A stretch of DNA of 64,000 bases, taken from assembly GCA_002352215.1 (NCBI GenBank), contig DEIB01000009.1, positions 62,001 through 126,000 of the forward strand, in the 5' to 3' direction. The notes under the pieces were generated by a model. That model was not told where the DNA came from and ran no database searches. It saw only the letters and a list, made by a program, of their open reading frames with translations. A program made the position numbers and the translations under genes. This document shows positions 17,376-25,426 of the stretch, piece after piece; within the stretch, counting starts at the first letter, position 1; every line of letters begins with the position of its first letter. This stretch comes from Chthonomonas sp. UBA2785 (GTDB lineage Bacteria > Armatimonadota > Fimbriimonadia > Fimbriimonadales > Fimbriimonadaceae).

Positions 17376-19022
17376 TTACTTGGTGACCAAGACCGTCGTC
17401 AGCACCTTCGGGCGCTGGCGAGTCTTGGCCTGCAGAACCTTGCGAACTTGCTGCTCGATGGTCGCGCGGAAGTAATCCGTCTCCTGCATCTCGAACTCTG
17501 TCAGGCGCCCAATCGCGCCGCGCAGCATGTCCTGGATCTCGGGCACCACGTCATCGCCGCCGCACACCCCGTGGGCTTCCACGTGCGGGTTGGCCACCAT
17601 CGTGCCGTCGCGGTCCACGGCCAGGGTCACCATCACAATCCCGTCGTGGGCCATCTGCTGGCGCGCCCGCAGCTTGTCCATTTCAATCGGGCGGCCCTCG
17701 TTCTGGTCAATCATCACTTCGCCGGTGGTCACCGGCTTGCCCAGCCAGGCCTTCTGCTCGTCCAGTTCCAGCGGGTCGCCGTTGTCCAGCACAAAGATGC
17801 GGTGCGGGGCGTGGCCCATGGCCAGCGCCATCTCCTTGTACGCCTTTTGGTGCAGGGGTTCGCCGTGCACCGGCGCGAGATAGAACGGCTTGGTGAGCGT
17901 GATCATCGTCTTCAGCTCGTCCTGGTAGCCGTGCCCGCTCGCGTGGATGGGGGTCGGGGCGTCGGTAATCACGTTCGCGCCGCGCCGCACCAGATTGTTG
18001 ATGACGCGGTTGATCTCGCCCTCGTTGCCCGGGATCGGGCGGGTGCTAAAGATGATTGTGTCGCCTTCGTGCACCTTCAGGCGGCGGTATTCGCCCCGCG
18101 ACATTTGGCTTAGGGCGGCGTTCGGTTCGCCCTGGCTCCCCGTCAGCAGCACCATCAGTTGCTCGGGCGGGTAGTCGCTCATTTCGTCCATCGAAATCAG
18201 CGTTTCGCGCGGGAACCGCACGTATTCCATTTGCCGCGCCAGGTTCAGGGTCTGCTCCATACGGCGGCCCATGATGACGACCTTGCGGCCAAATTCGTGG
18301 GCGATCAAAATCGCCTGCTGCATCCGGTGCAGGTGGCTACTAAAGGTGGTGATGAGCACCCGGCCCCGCGCCCCGGCCACTAGCGGCCGCAGGCCCTCGG
18401 TCACCGCGCTTTCGCTCAGGCCCCAGCCCGGCGTGGTGGCATTGGTGGAGTCGCTGACGAGCAGCAGCACGCCCTCCTGCCCCAGCTCAATCAGCCGCGC
18501 CATGTCGGTCAGTTGCCGGTCCACCGGCGTGAAATCGAACTTAAAGTCGGCCGTAAACAGCACAATCCCGTGCTGGGTGCGGATGGCCAGGGCGCACGTC
18601 TCGGGGATGGAGTGCGTCACGCGCACAAATTCCACTTCCAGTTCGCCCGCCGGCACCTTGGCGCCGGGCTTCACTTCCACCATCTTGGGCATCGGCCCCT
18701 TCCAGCGGTCGTCCAGGCGCAGTTCAATCAAGGCCAGCGTCAGCTTTGTGCCGTAGATCGGGCAGTTGATGTGCGGCAGCAAGAACGAGATCGCCCCGAT
18801 GTGGTCCTCGTGCGCGTGGGTGATGAACAGCCCCTTGATCCGATCCTTGTTCTCGATGAGATAGGTGAAGTCGGGGATGACGATGTCCACCCCGTACTGC
18901 TCGGCGTGCGGGAAGGAGATGCCGCAGTCAATGACGATGAGATCGTCGCCCTGTTCAAGTACCGTACAATTCTTTCCGATTTCGCCGGCCCCGCCCAGGG
19001 GGATCAATCTAAGGTCACTCAT
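17376..19022 (-). CDS. rnj: Ribonuclease J
   Basis: 548 residues from ATG 19022. A metallo-beta-lactamase/beta-CASP ribonuclease with endo- and 5'-3' exonuclease activity in mRNA turnover and rRNA maturation. Motif 2 is THAHEDHIGA; the first strands are LRLIPLGGAGEIGKNCTVL; beta-CASP parts include VSDSTNATTPGWGLSE, TTFSSHLHRMQQ and PVHGEPLHQKAY; the C-terminal domain ends with RRPKVL-type basic residues. A longer frame to 19184 has a Pro/Arg-rich non-conserved prefix. TATCCT lies 8 nt before the chosen start. It is convergent with uvrA, 4 nt between stops. Confidence 0.95.
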   Translation of the reverse strand: MSDLRLIPLGGAGEIGKNCTVLEQGDDLIVIDCGISFPHAEQYGVDIVIPDFTYLIENKDRIKGLFITHAHEDHIGAISFLLPHINCPIYGTKLTLALIELRLDDRWKGPMPKMVEVKPGAKVPAGELEVEFVRVTHSIPETCALAIRTQHGIVLFTADFKFDFTPVDRQLTDMARLIELGQEGVLLLVSDSTNATTPGWGLSESAVTEGLRPLVAGARGRVLITTFSSHLHRMQQAILIAHEFGRKVVIMGRRMEQTLNLARQMEYVRFPRETLISMDEMSDYPPEQLMVLLTGSQGEPNAALSQMSRGEYRRLKVHEGDTIIFSTRPIPGNEGEINRVINNLVRRGANVITDAPTPIHASGHGYQDELKTMITLTKPFYLAPVHGEPLHQKAYKEMALAMGHAPHRIFVLDNGDPLELDEQKAWLGKPVTTGEVMIDQNEGRPIEMDKLRARQQMAHDGIVMVTLAVDRDGTMVANPHVEAHGVCGGDDVVPEIQDMLRGAIGRLTEFEMQETDYFRATIEQQVRKVLQAKTRQRPKVLTTVLVTK

Positions 19023-19045
19023 TGGAGCGAAGGATACCGGCGAGG

Positions 19046-19720
19046 CTAGTTCAAGTCGCGCCAACCGGCGGCCCACCGGAGGCCCCGTCTGAGCATCTTG
19101 GCGGCCATTTCGTTGTCGAAAACGTTGGGGTGATGGCCCAGCGAGCAGTAGAAAATCCGGCCTCGGCCGTACTGCTTGGTCCACGTCACCGGCATGCGGC
19201 AGCGCTGCTTACCATGCGGCCCGGGGGCGGCGGCCTGCGGGAACGTGCTGTAGGCCAGCACCTTCACCGCGGGGTCCACGTGCATGTAGTACTGCTCGGT
19301 GGCAACCTCAAATTCGGTCAGTCCTTCGGTGATGGCGTGGCGGCGCGGACCGATGTGGATGAGGTGGCGCAGGCCATCGTTGCCGGGGTGCGCCACAAAC
19401 TGGCCCCCGGTCATGAACTGCCACTCGCTGTCTTCGCGAAAGGCGTCGCACATACCGCCGTGGCAGCCGGCCACGGCCACGCCGCGCTTGGCAACGGCTT
19501 CGTAGACCTTGCTGGCGTTCTCGCCCAGGCCCGGCCCCATCGTCCAGTGGGGGACAAAGAGGTCGCCCTTGCGGTACTTGGCGATGCGGTCCATCTGGGC
19601 GAGGTCTTCTATCACCTCGACCTCGAATCCATCGGCGGTGAGCCAGGAGCGGTAGAGGTCAGCGAAGGCACCGGGGTGGTGGCCATCCCACCCTCCGGCA
19701 AGCACGAGTGCGCGCGGCAT
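19046..19720 (-). CDS. ThuA-like glutamine-amidotransferase-fold protein
   Basis: 224 residues. The start MPRALVLAGGWDGHHPGAF, the middle VAGCHGGMCDAFRED and the end VTWTKQYGRGRIFYCSLGHHPNVF are the hallmarks of ThuA domains (class I glutamine-amidotransferase-like fold), linked to sugar utilisation in rhizobia and to glycoside or oxidoreductase operons elsewhere. The biochemical role here is unknown. It is the last gene of a minus-strand series hisI - small membrane genes - this gene. Its first 33 nt are duplicated at 20254-20286 as part of the 88-bp repeat of island 3. Confidence 0.88.
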   Translation of the reverse strand: MPRALVLAGGWDGHHPGAFADLYRSWLTADGFEVEVIEDLAQMDRIAKYRKGDLFVPHWTMGPGLGENASKVYEAVAKRGVAVAGCHGGMCDAFREDSEWQFMTGGQFVAHPGNDGLRHLIHIGPRRHAITEGLTEFEVATEQYYMHVDPAVKVLAYSTFPQAAAPGPHGKQRCRMPVTWTKQYGRGRIFYCSLGHHPNVFDNEMAAKMLRRGLRWAAGWRDLN

Positions 19721-19774
19721 GGGTTCGGTCTTACCCGGTGGGCTCGTCGAGGAGGGCGGCCGTTTGTCTCATCA
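19687..19774. repeat. 88-bp perfect direct repeat, left copy (island 3)
   Basis: Identical over 88 bp to 20254-20341 and still similar for about 15 nt beyond. It contains, on the minus strand, the last codons of the 19731 gene (LMRQTAALLDEPTG plus stop), the short spacer, and the first codons of the ThuA-like gene. Confidence 0.9.
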
Positions 19775-20165
19775 AATTGTCTTCGAGAATTGCCCAAATG
19801 AGAGCGTGAGGAAGCACGCCGAACGCGAACCACATGATCTGCTCTCGATCAAAGGGTTCCAGGCGTGAGCTGGCCGTTAGTGCAATGACTAGACCGAGAG
19901 TCAACCCAACAAGAATGCCCCTTTCAAATCGTTTTTCTTCCCTAAACTTGTGAAGACCTAATTGATTCAACCTTGAGCTATCAAGCAACTTTGCAACTAA
20001 GAAGAAGCTTGAAGTCATACATGCAAGCGCTCCAACCTGCCTATGAAAAGCAATCGTTACACACCCCAAAACAAAGGAAATGCAGGCCCAGACGACGGCT
20101 CGCTTTTTGTGTGCCTTCAGGACTTTGTGAAGTCTCGGATTGAATGTGCTACGAACTTGCTGCAC
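19731..20165 (-). CDS. Small multi-helix membrane protein, paralog B
   Basis: 144 residues from GTG 20165, which has GGAGG 6 nt upstream. This start gives exactly the same length as its neighbour 20298-20732. There are about four hydrophobic segments (AVVWACISFVLGCVTIAF, ALACMTSSFFLVAKLL, GILVGLTLGLVIALTA, MWFAFGVLPHALIWAIL), with a conserved cytoplasmic-looking FREEKRFERG between helices 2 and 3. It resembles the two upstream genes and probably the poorly known DUF6992-like family (unconfirmed). A frame starting at 20258 would use duplicated ThuA-like sequence and is rejected. Confidence 0.7.
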   Translation of the reverse strand: MQQVRSTFNPRLHKVLKAHKKRAVVWACISFVLGCVTIAFHRQVGALACMTSSFFLVAKLLDSSRLNQLGLHKFREEKRFERGILVGLTLGLVIALTASSRLEPFDREQIMWFAFGVLPHALIWAILEDNLMRQTAALLDEPTG

Positions 20166-20253
20166 CGAACGCCTCCCCCTTCTGGAGGACACCAAACAGT
20201 CTACCCTTCTGATGTGATTGAGTCGGTAGAGGACAGCACAGGGCGGTGCCCAC

Positions 20254-20341
20254 CCCACCCTCCGGCAAGCACGAGTGCGCGCGGCATGGGTTCGGTCTTA
20301 CCCGGTGGGCTCGTCGAGGAGGGCGGCCGTTTGTCTCATCA
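20254..20341. repeat. 88-bp perfect direct repeat, right copy (island 3)
   Basis: Copy of 19687-19774. It joins the 3' end of the 20298 gene to a truncated ThuA-like beginning, which loses similarity just after the repeat. The truncated beginning is non-functional and lies in the leader of paralog B. Confidence 0.9.
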
Positions 20342-20732
20342 GTTTGCCTTCGAGAACGGAATAGATTGTGAGGAGCGTTGCTGTGACGACCAGAAACCAC
20401 AACCTATTATCCGGACCAAGCCTATCAACGGGGCTGCCATCAAACATTCGCGCCGCGAACTGTGAAAATATTCCAGCGAACATACCATTTAGAAAATGAC
20501 GTTCTTCCCTGAATCTGCTGACACTCGACTTCTTCGATCTTGAATACTCAAGCGGTTCACGGAGGCAAAAGAGAAAGGCGCCAATACACGCAAACCAGCC
20601 CATAGGCTTATTCAATAAGAGGAGCACACATCCCATCACAAACGGCACAAGGCTCCAATAGAAAACCCGTTGCATATGTTGCATCAGGATTTTTTGAAGC
20701 TCCGGATTGGGTGGGCTTTGCTTTCTGGGCAT
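20298..20732 (-). CDS. Small multi-helix membrane protein, paralog A
   Basis: 144 residues, ATG 20732 with GGAG 7 nt upstream. Predicted helices: VFYWSLVPFVMGCVLLLL, WFACIGAFLFCLREPL, MFAGIFSQFAARMF and LWFLVVTATLLTIYSVL. The motif FREERHFLNG between helices 2 and 3 matches FREEKRFERG of paralog B and FREFLAFNQG of paralog C. Its last 13 residues (LMRQTAALLDEPTG region) are shared with B at DNA level. Function unknown. It lies in the hisI-C-A-B-ThuA series on the minus strand. Confidence 0.7.
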   Translation of the reverse strand: MPRKQSPPNPELQKILMQHMQRVFYWSLVPFVMGCVLLLLNKPMGWFACIGAFLFCLREPLEYSRSKKSSVSRFREERHFLNGMFAGIFSQFAARMFDGSPVDRLGPDNRLWFLVVTATLLTIYSVLEGKLMRQTAALLDEPTG

Positions 20733-20759
20733 TGGATGGCTCCAGTGACGAGTGAGTTA

Positions 20760-20782
20760 GGCGAACCTTACCCCGGTTCGCC
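20760..20782 (-). other. Hairpin across the stop of paralog C
   Basis: Perfect 8-bp inverted repeat GGCGAACC/GGTTCGCC with a 7-nt loop, spanning the last codons and stop of the 20768 gene. No T-tract follows, so it is a weak candidate terminator or mRNA-processing structure between paralogs C and A. Confidence 0.4.
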
Positions 20783-21163
20783 AACTCGAGATGGCGAAGT
20801 TTTGCGCATCAAGATACCATCGAGCACCAGCAACGCCAGCCCCTGCGGCATGATTTCCATGCCCGTGACCCAAACATCCCGGTACTCAGTTGACAAGACC
20901 AAAGTCAGCCCCACCGCGATGTACATGATGTTCAGCCCCTGATTGAACGCCAGGAACTCCCGGAACTTCTGGTAGCTCGCGGGCGGCTTCCCTTTCCAAC
21001 TGAACGCGACAATGGCAAGGTTTACCAATGCCCAGCCCGCGGTCATGCCCCCCACCGAACTCCTTAATGCGAAGAGCAGAATGATCCCCGCCGCCAGTGA
21101 TGAGCCGGACCACAAGGCCAGCCGCCGCAGGTGCGCCTTCAGTTCGCGGGCGACGACTTCCAC
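20768..21163 (-). CDS. Small multi-helix membrane protein, paralog C
   Basis: 131 residues from a GTG at 21163, 4 nt after the hisI stop. The same four-helix plan as A and B: LALWSGSSLAAGIILLFAL, AGWALVNLAIVAFSW, NIMYIAVGLTLVLS and MPQGLALLVLDGILM, with FREFLAFNQG in the middle. It has no duplicated DNA ends and appears to be the oldest member here. DUF6992-like proteins look similar, but I cannot confirm this. Co-transcription with hisI is likely from the spacing. Confidence 0.75.
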   Translation of the reverse strand: MEVVARELKAHLRRLALWSGSSLAAGIILLFALRSSVGGMTAGWALVNLAIVAFSWKGKPPASYQKFREFLAFNQGLNIMYIAVGLTLVLSTEYRDVWVTGMEIMPQGLALLVLDGILMRKTSPSRVGEPG

Positions 21164-21167
21164 CGCC

Positions 21168-21542
21168 TCAGTCCACCAGGCGAACCTGGTTCTCCGTCAG
21201 CCCTTCCTCCGTCACATCGCGGTAGAAGCAGCTGCGGAAGTTCTCGTGGCACGCGGCGCCCACCTGCCGGATCTGCATCAGCAGGCAATCCTGGTCGCAA
21301 TCCACGCTTAGGCGCACCACTTCTTGCGTGTGTCCGCTCGTCTCGCCCTTCACCCAAAACGATTGGCGGCTGCGGCTCCAGTAGGTGGCCCGGCCCGTTT
21401 CCAGCGTGCGGCGCAGGCTCTCGGCGTTCATCCACGCCATCATCAGCACGTCGCCGTTGTCCGCATCCTGGGCAATCGCGGGGATCAACCCGTTGTCATC
21501 GAACTTGAGGCCTTCAATCAGGCCGGCGGGAACAGAAATCAT
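21168..21542 (-). CDS. hisI: Phosphoribosyl-AMP cyclohydrolase
   Basis: 124 residues. Third step of histidine synthesis: opens the adenine ring of PR-AMP. Signatures are LMMAWMNAESLRRTLETGRA, TYWSRSRQSFWVKGETSGH and the metal ligands SVDCDQDCLLMQ, plus ACHENFRSCFYR. It is the cyclohydrolase only (no HisE pyrophosphohydrolase fused). The start is fixed by TAAACT at 21549-21554, 6 nt upstream, a leaderless promoter. No other his gene is nearby. Confidence 0.95.
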   Translation of the reverse strand: MISVPAGLIEGLKFDDNGLIPAIAQDADNGDVLMMAWMNAESLRRTLETGRATYWSRSRQSFWVKGETSGHTQEVVRLSVDCDQDCLLMQIRQVGAACHENFRSCFYRDVTEEGLTENQVRLVD

Positions 21543-21595
21543 GACAGGAGTTTACCGACGCCGCACCTAGCCGACCCGGTATCCTACGCGCAACC

Positions 21596-21949
21596 GTGGA
21601 GGAGACCCCTTCGACATCTTCAGCCCCCACCCGGCCCGTGCGACCGCCGGGCGCGAGTTGGGGAATGGCCCTGGCCACCATCACCTTCGTCATCGGCGTG
21701 GGGCTGGTCGTGCTCACCTTTTGGCAGGCTTATCAGGTCTTCACCACGCCCGCGGCCGCCGCGGTCGGCGCGGAAAAGAGCGGTCAGCCCGTGCAGCTCC
21801 AGGGCATTGTGGATGGGGTGGGAAACACCGTCACGCGGGTCATTCTTTTGCTGCTGATGGCCGGCCTGGGAAGCATTGTGGCCACCCGGGGGATTCGACT
21901 TTTCGAAGCCTGTTTGGGCGCGCCCCTGGATCATGGACCCAAGGCTTAA
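21596..21949 (+). CDS. Small membrane protein
   Basis: 117 residues from a GTG (TATCCT 10 nt upstream). It has a Pro/Thr-rich N-terminus and two transmembrane helices (MALATITFVIGVGLVVLTFWQ near 25-45, and VTRVILLLLMAGLGSIVATRG near 78-98) with a short extracytoplasmic loop. I do not recognise the family. It overlaps the 5' end of deoC by 17 nt, so the two are probably translated from one message. Divergent from hisI. Confidence 0.65.
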   Translation: MEETPSTSSAPTRPVRPPGASWGMALATITFVIGVGLVVLTFWQAYQVFTTPAAAAVGAEKSGQPVQLQGIVDGVGNTVTRVILLLLMAGLGSIVATRGIRLFEACLGAPLDHGPKA

Positions 21950-22745
21950 AGACCTCCTCAGCTTCGGGCCGCCGCCGGGCGTCCACTACCCGTTACCCCT
22001 CGATCGAACGCCCGAGCGGGTGGCGCAAGCCCACGGCCTGCTCGAGGTCGAGTGCCTGGAAGGGTTTGATTCCCCGCTCAAAATCGCCATGCTCAGCCGG
22101 GCGCTATGCGACCAACCCGAGGGGCTTCCGCCCGTTGCCGCGCTATGCGTGTATCCCGCCTTCGTGCTAGCCGGGCAGGGGGCGCTGGGGGGCCGGGGCG
22201 TGCGCCTAAGCACCGTGGCCGGGGGCTTTCCGCACGGCCTTACCACCCTGGAGGCCGCCACCATCGAAGTCGCCACCTGCGCCGCCATGGAGGTGGACGA
22301 AATTGAGGTGGTCATCCCCCGCTACATGGCCCGCAGCAAAGACTGGATGGCGCTGAGCGGCTGGATCAGCGAACTGCGCGAGGCCGCCCACACCTGCACT
22401 TTCAAGGTCACCATCAGCGCGGGCGAACTGGCCAACCGCCTGACCATCTACCGCGCCACCATGTGCGCCCTGGTGAACGGGGCCGAATTTGTGAAGACCT
22501 GCACCGGCAAAGAATCGGACGTGGTTTCGCCCGAAGTGGTGGAGCCCATGCTGCACGCCCTCGCCGACTGGCACAACGAAACGAACGTCCCCCGGGGGCT
22601 GGTGATTGGCGGCGGCGTAGAGAGCTTCGCCGACGCCGCGCCCTACCTCTCGCTGGTGCAGCAAATCCTGGGCGAGGGCTACCTTCAGCCGTCGCTATTG
22701 CGGTTTAGCTCGGTGGGTTTGGTAGACGACCTGCGCGGCTCGTAA
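21933..22745 (+). CDS. deoC: Deoxyribose-phosphate aldolase
   Basis: 270 residues from ATG 21933 (MDPRLKDLLSFG). A class I aldolase that splits 2-deoxyribose-5-phosphate to acetaldehyde and glyceraldehyde-3-phosphate in deoxynucleoside breakdown. The TIM-barrel strands carry ALCVYPAFV, STVAGGFPHGLTT, VDEIEVVIPRYM and the Schiff-base strand GAEFVKTCTGKE (the lysine of FVKT). The usual KTSTG reads KTCTG here, and VV-P-R replaces the usual D-x-V-x-N near IEVVIPRY, so it may be a divergent subgroup. It overlaps the upstream membrane gene. Confidence 0.85.
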   Translation: MDPRLKDLLSFGPPPGVHYPLPLDRTPERVAQAHGLLEVECLEGFDSPLKIAMLSRALCDQPEGLPPVAALCVYPAFVLAGQGALGGRGVRLSTVAGGFPHGLTTLEAATIEVATCAAMEVDEIEVVIPRYMARSKDWMALSGWISELREAAHTCTFKVTISAGELANRLTIYRATMCALVNGAEFVKTCTGKESDVVSPEVVEPMLHALADWHNETNVPRGLVIGGGVESFADAAPYLSLVQQILGEGYLQPSLLRFSSVGLVDDLRGS

Positions 22746-22746
22746 C

Positions 22747-23907
22747 TCAATCTCGAGTTGGCGCGGCCGTGACTTCCAGCATCCGGCGCAGGGCCACGCG
22801 CGCCCATTCGGCCACGGCATCAGGCACGCGCACCTGGTTCACCACTTCGCCCGCCACCAGCCGCTCCAGCACCCAGCACAAGAAGGTGGGGTGGATGCGG
22901 TACATGGTGCTGCACGGGCAGATTTGGTCATCCAAGCACACCACGGTGCGGTCCGGATGCTCGTTGGCCAAGCGGCGGACGAGGTTAATCTCCGTGCCCA
23001 CGGCCCACACGGAGCCCGGCGCCCCGGCCGTCACGGCCTTGATGATGTATTCGGTGCTGCCCGCATCGTCGGCGGCCTGCACCACGTCCAGCGTGCATTC
23101 CGGGTGGACGATCACGCGCACATCCGGGTGCGCCGCCCGGGCCGCTTCAATCTGCTCCACGGTAAAGCGCTTGTGCACGCTGCAGTGGCCCTTCCATAGC
23201 AAGAATTTAGCCTCGCGCAGCTGCTCAGGCGTGTTGCCGCCGTAGGGGCGGAACGGGTCCCACACCACCATGTCCCGCTCGGGGTCGAACCCCATGCGCC
23301 AGGCCGTGTTTCGCCCCAGGTGCTGGTCGGGGAAGAAGAGCACCTTCTCGCCCTGCGTCAGCGCCCATTCCAGAGCTTGCCGGGCGTTGGTGCTGGTGCA
23401 CACGGTGCCGCCGTGCTCACCCACAAAGGCTTTGAGGTTCGCGGCGCTGTTGATGTAGGTGACGGGCACCACCGCGTTGGCCCCTCGAGGCTGGGCGGGG
23501 TCGGCGTGTGCGCTGAGCGGGGCGGCGACATCCCCCAGCACCTCGCTGATCTGCCGCCAGGCGTTGCGCACTTGAAAGATGTTGGCCATATCGGCCATGC
23601 TGCAGCCCGCCGCCAGGTTGGGCAGGATGACGATCTGGTTGTCGGGGGTCAGGATGTCGGCGCTCTCGGCCATAAAGTGCACGCCGCAAAAGACGATGAA
23701 CTCGGCTTCGGGGTGCAGGTTGGCGTCCTTGGCCAGCTTGTAGCTGTCGCCCCGATAGTCCGCGTGGACGATGATTTCATCCCGCTGGTAGTGGTGCCCC
23801 AGAATCACCAGTCGCTTGCCCAGGGCGGCCTTGGCCGCACGGATGCGGGCGGCGGCCTGCTCATCCGTCAGTTGGGCGTATTCGGTGGGGAGGGGAGCCT
23901 GGTACAT
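22747..23907 (-). CDS. nadA: Quinolinate synthase
   Basis: 386 residues. Condenses iminoaspartate with dihydroxyacetone phosphate to quinolinate in NAD synthesis; needs a [4Fe-4S] cluster. Signatures are VILGHHYQRDEI, FIVFCGVHFMAESADIL (first Cys ligand), AGCSMADMAN, VHPECTLDVV and ICPCSTMYRIHP (other Cys). No nadB or nadC is in the window. It is convergent with deoC (one base between). TATACT lies 21 nt before the start, so this gene should have a short leader. Confidence 0.95.
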   Translation of the reverse strand: MYQAPLPTEYAQLTDEQAAARIRAAKAALGKRLVILGHHYQRDEIIVHADYRGDSYKLAKDANLHPEAEFIVFCGVHFMAESADILTPDNQIVILPNLAAGCSMADMANIFQVRNAWRQISEVLGDVAAPLSAHADPAQPRGANAVVPVTYINSAANLKAFVGEHGGTVCTSTNARQALEWALTQGEKVLFFPDQHLGRNTAWRMGFDPERDMVVWDPFRPYGGNTPEQLREAKFLLWKGHCSVHKRFTVEQIEAARAAHPDVRVIVHPECTLDVVQAADDAGSTEYIIKAVTAGAPGSVWAVGTEINLVRRLANEHPDRTVVCLDDQICPCSTMYRIHPTFLCWVLERLVAGEVVNQVRVPDAVAEWARVALRRMLEVTAAPTRD

Positions 23908-23992
23908 CGGGCGAACCTGCTGTACTTGAGTATACGGCGCGCCCAGGGGTGGCGGTCCCGGGTGCCTAGCCTAACTTCCGTCTCAACTGGGC

Positions 23993-25336
23993 TTAGAACA
24001 ACTCGCGCAGCGGACCCGTGCTATCGCCCAGCCTCTCCACCGGCACGCCCACGCGCCCCAGCATCGAAACGTACAGATTGCTCATCGGCGTGCCCTGCTG
24101 ATACACCAGGTGCCGCCCGGTACGCAGTGTCCCCCCGGCGCGCCCCGCCACAATCGTCGGCAGGTCGTCGTGGTTATGGCGGTCGCCGTTGCTGATCCCT
24201 GCCCCGTACACCAGCATCGTGTTGTCCAGCAGGGTGCCGTCGCCATCCTCGGTGGTGGCCATACGCTCCAAGATGTAGGCCAGCTGCTGGGTGTGGAAGA
24301 TGTCAATCAGCTGCTTCTTCCGCACCTTGTCCGGGTCGTTGCCGTGGTGGCTCACGTCGTGGTGGCCGTCGCCGATGTTCAACTCAGGGAACGGCCGGTT
24401 GCTGCCATCGTTGGCCAGCATAAAGGTGCAAATCCGGGTGAGATCGCTCTGGAACGCCAGCACCATCATGTCACCCAGCAGGCGAATGTGCTCGCCCCGG
24501 TCGCGGGGGATGCCGGGGGCCGGCGCGGGGATGCCTTCGCCCATCAGCGAGCGGTTTTCGGTTTCCGCGCGGGCAATGCGCCGCTCGATGTCGCGCACGC
24601 CATCCAGATATTCGTCCAGCTTCTGCTGGTCGCGGGTGCCCAGCCGGCCCCGCAGGGCATCGGCGTCCTCCATCACAAAGTCGAGGATGCTGCGCCGGTG
24701 CGCCATGCGCCGCTCGCGGCTCACCGCATCGGCCACTTCATCCCCGGTGCCAAAAAGCCGCTCAAACACTGCGCGCGGGTTCACCTCTTTGGCCACGGGG
24801 GTGCTTTCGCTGGCCCACGAGACGCTGCTGGAATACGCGCAGGAGTAGCCACTGTCGCAGTTGCCCGCCATCGCGCCGCGCTCGCACCCGATTTCGAGCG
24901 AGGCAAAGCGCGTCTGCTTGCCAATGAACTGGGCGGCCACTTGGTCGGCGCTGATCCCGGCGCGGATGTCGCTCCCGTCGGTTTTCTTGATGTGGACGCC
25001 GGTCAGCCAGGTGGCGGTGCTGCGGGCGTGGTCGCCGGGGCCGTCGCCCAGGGCGTTGGCGTTGTGCTGGTCCAGGCCGGTCAGCACGTTCATGTGCTGC
25101 TTCACCTTGTCCAGCGGCCGCAAGATGGGGGGCAAATCGTTCAGCACGCCGGAAGCCGCGGGTCGCCAGGCATCCATGTGCGCCACGCCGTTCGGCACAA
25201 AAAGGTAGGCCATGCGCACGGGGCGGGCGGGGGCGCTCACCGCCAGCACGCTCCGGGGGGCTAAACCTTCCAGGAACGGGACGGCCATCGCCACCCCCAT
25301 CCCTCGCAATACCGTGCGGCGGCTGACTTCGCGCAT
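23993..25336 (-). CDS. DUF1552 Tat-exported protein
   Basis: 447 residues. It begins with a twin-arginine-type signal (SRRTVLRGMGVAMAVPFLEGL), then the DUF1552 body: MAYLFVPNGVAHMDAW, LTGLDQHNAN, DHARSTATWLTGVHIKK, GISADQVAAQ and the C-terminal NTMLVYGAGISNGDRHNHDDLPTIVAG. The family is typical of Planctomycetes, Verrucomicrobia, Acidobacteria and Armatimonadota; it is usually next to a DUF1592/DUF1588 gene, which here lies 5 kb away at 30645. Function undetermined, possibly envelope-associated. TAGACT lies 6 nt before the ATG (25343-25348), a leaderless start. Confidence 0.88.
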   Translation of the reverse strand: MREVSRRTVLRGMGVAMAVPFLEGLAPRSVLAVSAPARPVRMAYLFVPNGVAHMDAWRPAASGVLNDLPPILRPLDKVKQHMNVLTGLDQHNANALGDGPGDHARSTATWLTGVHIKKTDGSDIRAGISADQVAAQFIGKQTRFASLEIGCERGAMAGNCDSGYSCAYSSSVSWASESTPVAKEVNPRAVFERLFGTGDEVADAVSRERRMAHRRSILDFVMEDADALRGRLGTRDQQKLDEYLDGVRDIERRIARAETENRSLMGEGIPAPAPGIPRDRGEHIRLLGDMMVLAFQSDLTRICTFMLANDGSNRPFPELNIGDGHHDVSHHGNDPDKVRKKQLIDIFHTQQLAYILERMATTEDGDGTLLDNTMLVYGAGISNGDRHNHDDLPTIVAGRAGGTLRTGRHLVYQQGTPMSNLYVSMLGRVGVPVERLGDSTGPLRELF

Positions 25337-25426
25337 ACCTCTAGTCTATCGGGTTTTTGCGCGTTTTCGTTCTTGGTTTTGTTCATTTTCCGGGGCGGGC
25401 AGGGGCGGGGTAACGTTCGGGGCGTT

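Larger units (their letters stand above)
19687..20341. mobile_element. Island 3: 567-bp unit with a membrane-protein paralog
   Basis: The unit between the two 88-bp repeats is 567 bp and contains one gene (19731-20165) plus a 5' scrap of the ThuA-like gene (20254-20286, diverging after MPRALVLAGGWG). The gene bodies on either side (19731 and 20298) are clearly different proteins of one family, yet their last 13 residues and the following DNA are identical. A plain recent tandem duplication would have given identical bodies; insertion or recombination through the shared end explains it better. Confidence 0.6.

Noticed and set aside
20166..20258. N-terminal extension of paralog B
   Set aside because: It is encoded by the truncated ThuA-like copy and leader; GTG 20165 has a perfect ribosome-binding site and gives the same length as paralog A.
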